Source of the DNA: Bacteroidota bacterium
GTDB lineage: Bacteria; Bacteroidota; Bacteroidia; Cytophagales; Cyclobacteriaceae
Length of the DNA stretch: 64,000 nucleotides
Reading direction: 5' to 3'
Assembly (NCBI GenBank): GCA_023428695.1
Contig: JAEYWY010000022.1
Location: forward strand, 124,001-188,000
The notes beneath the pieces were generated by a model, which saw nothing but the letters and a program-made list of their open reading frames with translations, was not told the DNA's origin and ran no database searches. Numbering within the stretch: the stretch's first letter is position 1; each line of letters begins with the position of its first letter. A program made the translations under genes and the position numbers. Of the stretch, positions 9,541 through 15,528 are shown piece by piece.

Positions 9541-9863
9541 TTTTCTGGGATTAGACATGGTACCTCCATTCTTTAAGTTGAACATGAGCAACAGCAGAGC
9601 TGTTAATTCAACGACCCTGTTACTGATAACGACCGCTATCGCATGTAAAACGTCCCAGGTTTGAAAAACGTTTAGAGACCGTAAAAAAACGTTCGCCTAT
9701 CGATAACGTTGGACGCCGGGTTCCGACACAAAGATCATTTCACTTTCAAAGGTCAATCATTGCAGCAATTGGTGTAATTTATCACTTTCGGTTCAGATAC
9801 TTCCTTTTTCAAATCTGTCAAAGGCGGGTATAAAAAACCCTCTCTGGTTGCTTTAATCAAAAG

Positions 9864-9888
9864 AAAGTCGCCTCCTCCCGGCGACTTT
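9864..9888. terminator. Hairpin with flanking A/T runs, probable bidirectional terminator
   Basis: AAAGTCGCC (9864-9872) and GGCGACTTT (9880-9888) form a 9-bp perfect stem with a 7-nt loop. On the minus strand the stem is followed by CTTTTGATT, on the plus strand by a short TG-rich tail, so termination is better supported for minus-strand transcripts. It bounds the structured segment to its right. Confidence 0.5.
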
Positions 9889-9964
9889 TGAATGTGACAA
9901 AAGTCTCGGACCACCTTGATCGTTATCATTTATGGCCGCCGAGTCGCCGTCTAGATTCGTGTCG

Positions 9965-10182
9965 ACAAAAAATTAAGAGTTCCAGGTATCAGGCAAGCAT
10001 AACACAAAGAACAAACAAGGGGCAGTCAGACGGGCCGCTCTTCTTTCCATTACAGCATACAAACTGGTCTTGATGCCCGGAACTTTTGATTGCACTTTTC
10101 ATAAACAAGCAATTCGGTGCCATACGCAGAAGGATGGATGGTACTGATCCAAAAAGCGGAACTGAAATTCCGCTTTTTTTTT
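9965..10182 (+). ncRNA. Candidate structured small RNA (6S-like architecture)
   Basis: Bases 9971-9991 pair with 10071-10091 over 21 positions with one A-C mismatch and three G-T pairs. The G-T pairs are valid as G-U only if the plus strand is transcribed, which favours plus. Inside, AAAGAA (10006-10011) pairs with TTCTTT (10041-10046), capped by a short GC-rich stem, leaving asymmetric internal loops. Two further hairpins follow (ATTGC 10089-10093 / GCAAT 10107-10111; GTGCCAT / ATGGTAC), then an intrinsic terminator at 10151-10182. Closing stem, central bubble and terminal stem resemble 6S RNA, which exists in this phylum, but no diagnostic sequence was matched. The exact 5' end is unknown. 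Confidence 0.45.
10151..10182 (+). terminator. Intrinsic terminator
   Basis: AAAAAGCGGAA (10151-10161) pairs with TTCCGCTTTTT (10168-10178) around a 6-nt loop and is followed by further T, giving nine consecutive T. A classic rho-independent terminator with no protein gene directly upstream, so it implies a transcript made from the spacer. The A-run on the other side could make it work both ways. Confidence 0.8.
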
Positions 10183-10276
10183 GTGATTAAGATCATGCGC
10201 AATCCTGCCATACATCTGGTAAACGCCGCTATCGCGGATTCGCGGATTTCGTTTATATCCATGGAAATCAACGCGA

Positions 10277-10729
10277 ATGCACATGACACCTTACCTTCAA
10301 TCAAGACTAATCCGCTACAAAATGGCCTGGCTTGTCCTGCCACTCATGGCCATATTCAACGGCGTGCTTCGCGACCTTACGTACAGCCATGTGTTCGGTG
10401 ACCACCTCGCCCGGCAAATTTCCGCCGTACTTTTTATTGCCATCATCGTTGCATTCGTCATAGCACTTAACGAACGCATCCGGCCTGAGACCAATGGCGA
10501 GGCATGGGCCGTGGGTATCACCTGGCTTATTCTTACCATTACTTTTGAACTTATCGTCACGCTACTCGGGGGCGGAACCTTAAATGACCATCTCAATCAA
10601 TACGACATCACCAGTGGAAACCTCTGGATATTGGTGGTGATAACAGTCTGCATCGCGCCCGTCGTTTTAAGGCGATTTCCTTACTCCGACAACACGGCGA
10701 AAACTGACAAATATCATAGGGTGCTGTGA
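10277..10729 (+). CDS. Hypothetical four-helix membrane protein
   Basis: A 150-residue inner-membrane protein with four hydrophobic segments (about residues 18-35, 48-66, 78-98 and 116-132) and a basic, hydrophilic tail. The start is either ATG 10277 or ATG 10283; the second gives MTPYLQSRLIRYKMAWLVLPL, a cleaner N-terminus. I do not recognise a named family; similar small polytopic proteins of unknown function are common in this phylum. It lies 95 bp after the terminator of the putative RNA gene and 92 bp before the response regulator-Crp gene, on the same strand. Confidence 0.7.
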   Translation: MHMTPYLQSRLIRYKMAWLVLPLMAIFNGVLRDLTYSHVFGDHLARQISAVLFIAIIVAFVIALNERIRPETNGEAWAVGITWLILTITFELIVTLLGGGTLNDHLNQYDITSGNLWILVVITVCIAPVVLRRFPYSDNTAKTDKYHRVL

Positions 10730-10762
10730 GTAACCTCATAACCAGCATGTAAGCCGGGTCCT

Positions 10763-10813
10763 ATCTTGTCTCGCAAGGAGACCAGATGAAAACCAGGCGG
10801 TTTTCGCACCTGG
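10763..10813 (+). other. Tandem hairpins in the leader of the response regulator-Crp gene
   Basis: ATCT-GTCTC (10763-10772) pairs with GAGAC-AGAT (10778-10787) around GCAAG with one mismatch, and CCAGG (10793-10797) pairs with CCTGG (10809-10813). The second hairpin ends 8 bases before the ATG at 10822, where it could hide the initiation region. Just upstream, GTAAGCCGGGTCCT resembles the complement of the conserved 3' end of RNase P RNA, but there is no room for that gene. The function is unknown. Confidence 0.4.
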
Positions 10814-10821
10814 GATAAATT

Positions 10822-11907
10822 ATGCAAACCACCCTTTCAGCAAACAATAAGTCGCCCAAGATTCTGCTAATTGAAGACAATTCAGAAATGGCGGAGAACA
10901 TCACCAGTATTCTTGAACTGGCGAATTATGACGTTCTGTACGCCGCCAATGGAAAACAGGGCGTTGCAGTCGCACAACAATCACAACCCGACCTCATTCT
11001 CTGTGACATCATGATGCCAGAGCTCGACGGGTATGGTGTGTTGCATATTCTGAATCACGATCCTGATACAGCAAGCATTCCCTTCGTGTTTCTGAGTGCC
11101 AAAGCCGACAAGTCCGAGGTGCGCGAAGGCATGAACCTGGGTGCCGATGACTACATTACCAAACCCTTTGACAGCACTGACCTCCTTAAGGTTATCGAAA
11201 TACGACTTAAGAAAAAGGAAACACTCAAAACAAGTTACGCCAGCAACGACTTCAACCTTTCGACACTTTTCAGTGAAACGAAAGAACTGAAGGAACTTGA
11301 ACGGCTTTATACAAACCGTCCTGTGCGGACGTATCGTAAAAAAGAGTTCCTGTTCATGGAAGGTCAAACCCCTACCGACCTCTATTATATCCGGAAGGGA
11401 GAAATCAAAACATACAAGGTCAACTACGACGGCAAAGAATTAATTACGGGCATTCACAGCGCCGGTGATTTCCTCGGTTACGTTGCATTGCTTGAAGAAA
11501 AGGCATACAATGAAAATGCTGAAATACTGGAGGAAGCGGAAATCATGATGATTCCTCGCCAGGAATTTTTGAACGTCGTGTACTCCAGCAAGGACATGGC
11601 GCGCAAGTTCATCAAGCTCCTCTCACACCAGCTTGTAGAAGCGGAAAATCGCCTGCTCAATCTTGCCTATCAGTCTGTTCGACAGCGTGTCGCTGATTCG
11701 TTGCTTAAACTGCATCACAAGATGCTGGCCATTCACAAATCGGCTGTAATCCCGATTTGCCGGAAGGACATCTCCAATATTGTGGGAACGGCAACCGAAT
11801 CGCTGAACCGCACGCTCGCGGATTTCAAAGACGAAGGTCTGATCGAAATTTCGGAAGAAGGAATCCGCATTCTGAATCAACCGAAACTCGAACGGCTGCT
11901 GCACTAA
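10822..11907 (+). CDS. Response regulator fused to Crp/Fnr-type transcription factor
   Basis: A 361-residue cytoplasmic regulator. Residues 12-130 form a receiver domain with the acidic pocket in LLIEDN, the phospho-acceptor D62 in ILCDIMMPELDG and the lysine in YITKPFD. Residues about 165-265 form a cyclic-nucleotide-binding-like sensor fold (EFLFMEGQTPTDLYYIRKGEIKTYKV), and about 290-355 a Crp-type winged helix with ISNIVGTATESLNRTLADF. The cysteine cluster of Fnr is absent, so direct Fe-S oxygen sensing is unlikely. A receiver placed ahead of a Crp module lets a kinase signal and possibly a ligand be combined. No kinase is adjacent. The hibernation factor follows, a plausible stress link (inference). 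Confidence 0.9.
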   Translation: MQTTLSANNKSPKILLIEDNSEMAENITSILELANYDVLYAANGKQGVAVAQQSQPDLILCDIMMPELDGYGVLHILNHDPDTASIPFVFLSAKADKSEVREGMNLGADDYITKPFDSTDLLKVIEIRLKKKETLKTSYASNDFNLSTLFSETKELKELERLYTNRPVRTYRKKEFLFMEGQTPTDLYYIRKGEIKTYKVNYDGKELITGIHSAGDFLGYVALLEEKAYNENAEILEEAEIMMIPRQEFLNVVYSSKDMARKFIKLLSHQLVEAENRLLNLAYQSVRQRVADSLLKLHHKMLAIHKSAVIPICRKDISNIVGTATESLNRTLADFKDEGLIEISEEGIRILNQPKLERLLH

Positions 11908-11920
11908 GTCAGGCGTTCCA

Positions 11921-11940
11921 AACAAGCTTTGTTATTTTTC
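11921..11940 (+). terminator. Weak terminator after response regulator-Crp gene
   Basis: AACAA (11921-11925) pairs with TTGTT (11929-11933) around GCT, followed by ATTTTTC. The stem is short, so efficiency is doubtful. Confidence 0.35.
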
Positions 11941-12004
11941 GTTACATTCACAATCGTGGTTTGATGCCGTGATGTTGTAACTTTTACAAAATTTTAACGC
12001 AACT

Positions 12005-12292
12005 ATGAAGATTATCATTCAGACTCCCGATTTTAGAGCCGATCAAAAACTCCTCGACTTCGTGAAAGAAAAAGTCGAAAAGCTGGAAAAATTCTCGGAT
12101 GACATTCTTGACGCGAACGTCACGTTAAGGTTGGATCGGTCCGACACGCGCGAAAACAAGGTGTGCGAAATCCGGCTTGGCATTCCGGGTAATGATCTTT
12201 ATGCTTCACGTCAATGCAAAACATTTGAGGAGGCAGCGTCCCGCACAACTGACGCGCTACGTTCACAGATTGAATCAAGGAAAGACAGCTAG
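12005..12292 (+). CDS. hpf: Ribosome hibernation-promoting factor, short form
   Basis: A 95-residue HPF/YfiA-family protein (beta-alpha-beta-beta-beta-alpha fold) that binds the 30S decoding region in stationary phase and silences ribosomes. The sequence shows the family pattern: an N-terminal IIIQTPDFRADQKLLDFVKEKVEKL helix region, VTLRLDRS, CEIRLGIPGNDLYASRQCKTFEEA and the C-terminal helix. It lacks the C-terminal dimerisation domain of long HPF. Its TAG stop overlaps the stop of the convergent YeeE-like gene through a shared CTAG. Confidence 0.93.
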   Translation: MKIIIQTPDFRADQKLLDFVKEKVEKLEKFSDDILDANVTLRLDRSDTRENKVCEIRLGIPGNDLYASRQCKTFEEAASRTTDALRSQIESRKDS

Positions 12293-12777
12293 TGTGGAAG
12301 TTTGGATTGAAAATATCCATACAGCCACGTTCCGGCAACTGCACTCAACAGAGTCACAATCACAACAAGTGCTCCCGTACCAATCTGCGCATAGAGAGGT
12401 CCGGGGCACGCTCCCGTAAGAGCCCAACCGAATCCGAAGATCAGTCCACCGAAAATATTTCCCTTGTGAAACCGGCGCGGTTCAAAATGAACGGGCTCAC
12501 CATCCAGGGTGCGCAGCCTGAATTTTTTGATGATCAATACCGAGATCATACCCACGACCACTGCAGAGCCGATAACTCCAAACATATGGAAGGACTGGAG
12601 GCGGAACATTTCCTGAATGCGGAACCATGAAATCACTTCAGACTTTACGAGCAGGATTCCGAATATCACACCCGCAAAAAGGAAACGCAGGTGAAAGCCG
12701 ATCGGATTTGAACGATTACGCTGCGGCATTTCACTGACTTCGAAATCGGTATGTTTAATTGGTGTTTGACTGGTCAT
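12289..12777 (-). CDS. YeeE/YedE-like transporter, second half (DUF6691 type)
   Basis: A 162-residue inner-membrane protein with about four helices (LLVKSEVISWF, MFGVIGSAVVVGMISVLII, GLIFGFGWALTGACPGPLYA, GALVVIVTLLSAVAGTWLYG). The GxxFGFGWALTGACPGP motif with its cysteine is the hallmark of the C-terminal half of YeeE/YedE sulfur-compound transporters. It is the downstream member of a two-gene unit; the two proteins probably assemble into one channel for thiosulfate or a related sulfur species. Substrate is inferred from family. Its stop codon overlaps that of hpf by four bases. Confidence 0.88.
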   Translation of the reverse strand: MTSQTPIKHTDFEVSEMPQRNRSNPIGFHLRFLFAGVIFGILLVKSEVISWFRIQEMFRLQSFHMFGVIGSAVVVGMISVLIIKKFRLRTLDGEPVHFEPRRFHKGNIFGGLIFGFGWALTGACPGPLYAQIGTGALVVIVTLLSAVAGTWLYGYFQSKLPH

Positions 12778-12789
12778 ATAATTGCAGGT

Positions 12790-13362
12790 TTACCATGAGA
12801 GGACAGTTGGAAGAATAAGGTTGGCGCAGAAGAAACCGCCCGCCATAAAACAAATCGTTGCGATTATTGACGCTGGTTGAAGCATCGAGATGCCGGTAAT
12901 GGAATGTCCGGATGTGCAGCCACCGGCGTAACGTGTTCCAAAGCCTACCAGCATACCGCCTATAACAATGAGGACAAAGCCTTTCAGCGAGAGGAGCACA
13001 TCAAAATTGAACAAGTCTGCAGGCACGAGTGCTGAAAAATCAGCCACACCATAGGAAAGCAATTCCTGTTTCAGGTTTTCATCGAGCACGACTGCGTCGG
13101 TGCTGCCAAGAAAAAGCGCGCTGAAGACACCGCCGAGAAATATTCCCAAAACAAAGAATAGATTCCACAATTCCTTTCGCCAGTTGTAATCGAAAAAAGG
13201 AATTCGTGCCGGAATACACATCGCGCATAAGTGGCGTAATGATGAAGAAATCCCAAAGGCCTTGTTTCCCAGAAGTAACAATGCGGGAACAGTAAGGCCG
13301 ATCAATGGACCGGCAACATACCAGGGCCAGGGTTGTGAAAGTGTTTTGAATAAATCGGACAT
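12790..13362 (-). CDS. YeeE/YedE-like transporter, first half
   Basis: A 190-residue polytopic membrane protein of the YeeE/YedE (sulfur transport) family. Helices are visible at about residues 14-32, 62-84, 120-140 and 165-185. It carries the conserved cysteine motif GTRYAGGCTSGHSITG and an additional CAMCIP motif typical of the Bacteroidota form. Twelve bases separate it from the second-half gene, so they are almost certainly cotranscribed. In many bacteria these pairs sit with sulfide or persulfide-handling genes; none is visible here. Confidence 0.9.
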   Translation of the reverse strand: MSDLFKTLSQPWPWYVAGPLIGLTVPALLLLGNKAFGISSSLRHLCAMCIPARIPFFDYNWRKELWNLFFVLGIFLGGVFSALFLGSTDAVVLDENLKQELLSYGVADFSALVPADLFNFDVLLSLKGFVLIVIGGMLVGFGTRYAGGCTSGHSITGISMLQPASIIATICFMAGGFFCANLILPTVLSW

Positions 13363-13410
13363 AGTGAAGAAAATCTTTAGAAATTCATGACGCGCCTGAC
13401 GAAAATGAAA

Positions 13411-13902
13411 TCAATAATTTTTCATATGCTCTATCGCGCGAAAAAGTAGTTCGTCATTATTAGGCATTAGCATTCCATATTTGACAGATTGAAAAGCAAG
13501 TGTATGACGTTCGATGACGATGCCATGCTTTTCCACCAGTTGGTTATCGCGGTATACGCGTATCGTGCTGCTCGCATTATGGGTGGCTTTCCGACCGTAG
13601 ACGAATTCCCACGCGGCGATTTCGTTCAGGACGTCCTCCTCCGAGGTCCAGAAACGACGCGAAGTCATCTTCCTGCCCGGATCGATAGAAAGAAGATCTT
13701 CCCCTGATATTCGTATCTCAACTTTCCAGTCGTGCTCGCGGGGTTTGATGTACGCAAATGGCCGGATTACGTCACCCTTTTTGAGTTTCGTTTCATCGAT
13801 ATGGAGAGGACTATTCCCCTCGTGCGATGCACTTTGTTCCCTTGAACATCCAAAGCTCACTAGGACAAGTACCAATACGAATCGAACATGGTTATGTTTC
13901 AC
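13411..13902 (-). CDS. Hypothetical lipoprotein
   Basis: About 163 residues from a GTG at 13902 (a TTG at 13909-13911 would add three residues; there is no in-frame ATG). The N-terminus KHNHVRFVLVLVLVSFGCS is a lipoprotein signal with the acylated cysteine in FGCS, so it is anchored to a membrane outside the cytoplasm. The mature part is hydrophilic and mixed-charge with no motif I recognise. It is followed on the same strand by the YeeE pair 48 bp downstream, so cotranscription is possible. Function unknown. Confidence 0.65.
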   Translation of the reverse strand: MKHNHVRFVLVLVLVSFGCSREQSASHEGNSPLHIDETKLKKGDVIRPFAYIKPREHDWKVEIRISGEDLLSIDPGRKMTSRRFWTSEEDVLNEIAAWEFVYGRKATHNASSTIRVYRDNQLVEKHGIVIERHTLAFQSVKYGMLMPNNDELLFRAIEHMKNY

Positions 13903-14037
13903 CGGAATCAAAATGCTGGACTACGAAGTTACGCAGATTATGGAAACAAAAAACGCACTTTGATGGTAATTCATTGAGACGTCGATTATCCTCGTTTACG
14001 CGGGGTAATCCGCGAATTTTCGAGTACCTTACCTGCT

Positions 14038-14454
14038 ATGAAAACCCCCTATATCCTCACTGTCGAAAATGATGAAGACGACCAATATATAACGAGGCAA
14101 TTTTTCAGCGAGCATTCAGTAGACACGGCAATGTGCGTTGACGGTGATGAAATGATACAATACCTCCGGGAATGCGTGGCCGGAAAAGCACCTCTACCCG
14201 CGGTGATTCTGCTTGATTACCATTTAACGCCGAGGTCCGCGGTGGAGGTGATCAAGGTAATACGCAGGGATTCTGCATTTGCCCATATCCCCATTGTGGT
14301 ACTAAGTGGAACGAAATCCGGGGAAATTGTGAAGGAATGTTATCGCTGCGGGGCAAATTCTTTTATTCAAAAACCGTCCAGTGTACAGGATATTGACCGA
14401 AAAGTCTCCAGCTTTCTAACGTATTGGCTCCACACAGTAGAGCTTGCCGATTAA
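14038..14454 (+). CDS. Single-domain response regulator
   Basis: A 138-residue receiver-only protein (CheY/Rcp1-like), cytoplasmic. The acidic pocket is VENDEDD, the phospho-acceptor D60 is in AVILLDYHLTP, the conserved threonine/serine position is in VLSG and the lysine is in SFIQKPSS. There is no output domain, so it acts through protein contacts or in a phosphorelay. No kinase gene is adjacent. A GC hairpin (14459-14475) follows the stop. Confidence 0.9.
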   Translation: MKTPYILTVENDEDDQYITRQFFSEHSVDTAMCVDGDEMIQYLRECVAGKAPLPAVILLDYHLTPRSAVEVIKVIRRDSAFAHIPIVVLSGTKSGEIVKECYRCGANSFIQKPSSVQDIDRKVSSFLTYWLHTVELAD

Positions 14455-14458
14455 AGTT

Positions 14459-14475
14459 GTTGCCCGCTTGGCAAC
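14459..14475. other. Short GC hairpin after response regulator
   Basis: GTTGCC (14459-14464) pairs perfectly with GGCAAC (14470-14475) around a 5-nt loop, five bases past the stop codon. No T-run follows, so it is not a complete intrinsic terminator; it may stabilise the transcript end or be part of the next leader. Confidence 0.35.
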
Positions 14476-14544
14476 GGTGGCACGAGCGAGTGGTATCATA
14501 TTTTAAATCATCAAAACTTTAAAACGGATCACCAGAATTATACC

Positions 14545-15528
14545 ATGGAATCACTTTTTGGAGCTGACAAAATTTCTTTTGAACATGCAGGTGAACTTGG
14601 CAGTAGCGCTCCCAACATCATTATCTGGGCCGCTCCCGTCATGTTCGCTTTTGTCTTACTCGAATACCTGATCTCGCGGAAGCAACACAAAGAGTACTAT
14701 GAACACAAAGAAACATTAGGCTCAATTTTCGTCGGACTCGGCAACGTTATGATCGGAGCCGCACTCAAGCTCGTATTGTTCTACATGCTGATCTGGGTCT
14801 ACAATCACATTCCATGGCGCATGGAACTCAACTGGTGGACATTTATACCCTGCTATATTCTTTTTGATCTATGCAGCTACTGGGCTCACCGCATTTCACA
14901 CCACCAACGCTTTTGGTGGGCGACCCATGTGACACATCACTCAGGTGAATATTACAACCTGACAGTATCATTCCGGCTTAGCTGGGTCCAGTACATCAAG
15001 CTGGTCTTTTTCCTGCCGGTGTCGTTTCTTGGTTTTCACCCTGTGATCATATTTGTCGTAAATCAAATTGCGGTACTGTTTCAGTTCTGGGTGCACACTG
15101 AATACATCCGAAAACTTCATCCTGCGATAGAATATATTTTCGCCACGCCTTCAAACCATCGCGTGCACCACGGTTCCCAGGAGAAGTACATCAACAAAAA
15201 CTTTGGCGCAACCTTCATCATTTGGGACAGGATATTTGGAACATATCAGCCTGAAGAGGAACAGGTTATCTACGGCATCACGACAAACATCAAGAATAAG
15301 GCGAATCCATTCCACATAAATTTTCACGAGTATTCCGAAATGTTCGATGATGTGAGGACCGCGAAAGGCCTGCGCAAAAAGCTATTCTATATTTTTGGAG
15401 ACCCCATAGACATTGCGCACGAGAAGAAACGTCAATTCGTTCCGGCCGCAGCCGTCTCATTACCTAAAAAAAATTCCACCGCTGATGAAACGGTGGAATT
15501 TCCAATCGAAAAGAATAAAGTCGCTTAA
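14545..15528 (+). CDS. Sterol desaturase / fatty acid hydroxylase family protein
   Basis: A 327-residue integral membrane di-iron enzyme. The histidine clusters that bind the irons are present: HRISHH, HVTHH (in WWATHVTHHSGEYYN) and HRVHH near PSNHRVHHG. Helices cover about residues 27-45, 62-95, 100-118 and 150-190. Family members hydroxylate or desaturate lipids such as fatty acids, sterols or carotenoids; the lipid substrate cannot be told from sequence. It stands alone, and its last 11 codons hold a perfect hairpin that serves as terminator for the convergent gene. Its TAA overlaps the stop of that gene (TTAA). Confidence 0.92.
   Translation: MESLFGADKISFEHAGELGSSAPNIIIWAAPVMFAFVLLEYLISRKQHKEYYEHKETLGSIFVGLGNVMIGAALKLVLFYMLIWVYNHIPWRMELNWWTFIPCYILFDLCSYWAHRISHHQRFWWATHVTHHSGEYYNLTVSFRLSWVQYIKLVFFLPVSFLGFHPVIIFVVNQIAVLFQFWVHTEYIRKLHPAIEYIFATPSNHRVHHGSQEKYINKNFGATFIIWDRIFGTYQPEEEQVIYGITTNIKNKANPFHINFHEYSEMFDDVRTAKGLRKKLFYIFGDPIDIAHEKKRQFVPAAAVSLPKKNSTADETVEFPIEKNKVA
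15466..15501 (-). terminator. Intrinsic terminator for the PQQ enzyme gene, inside the sterol desaturase coding tail
   Basis: AAATTCCACCG (15471-15481) and CGGTGGAATTT (15491-15501) form an 11-bp perfect stem with a 9-nt loop. On the minus strand it is followed by an uninterrupted U-tract (eight A at 15466-15473 on plus). It starts 24 bp past the stop of the minus-strand gene and lies wholly in coding sequence of the plus-strand gene. On the plus strand no T-run follows. Confidence 0.85.

Noticed and set aside
9338..9664. 108-residue plus-strand frame after trehalose synthase
   Set aside because: It overlaps the end of treS and passes through the terminator and long inverted repeat; its composition is not protein-like.
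9888..10182. tRNA or tmRNA gene in the spacer
   Set aside because: No T-loop (GGTTCRA), acceptor stem or tmRNA tag-like frame could be found on either strand.
10741..10775. RNase P RNA gene on the minus strand, suggested by GTAAGCCGGGTCCT
   Set aside because: The rest of the RNA would have to lie within the response regulator-Crp coding sequence, which is intact, and no GAGGAAAGTCC-type box was seen.
10750..10790. Cobalamin riboswitch on the plus strand (AAGCC and GGAGACC resemble a B12 box)
   Set aside because: None of the core elements upstream of a B12 box is present, unlike the complete riboswitch at 31266-31436.
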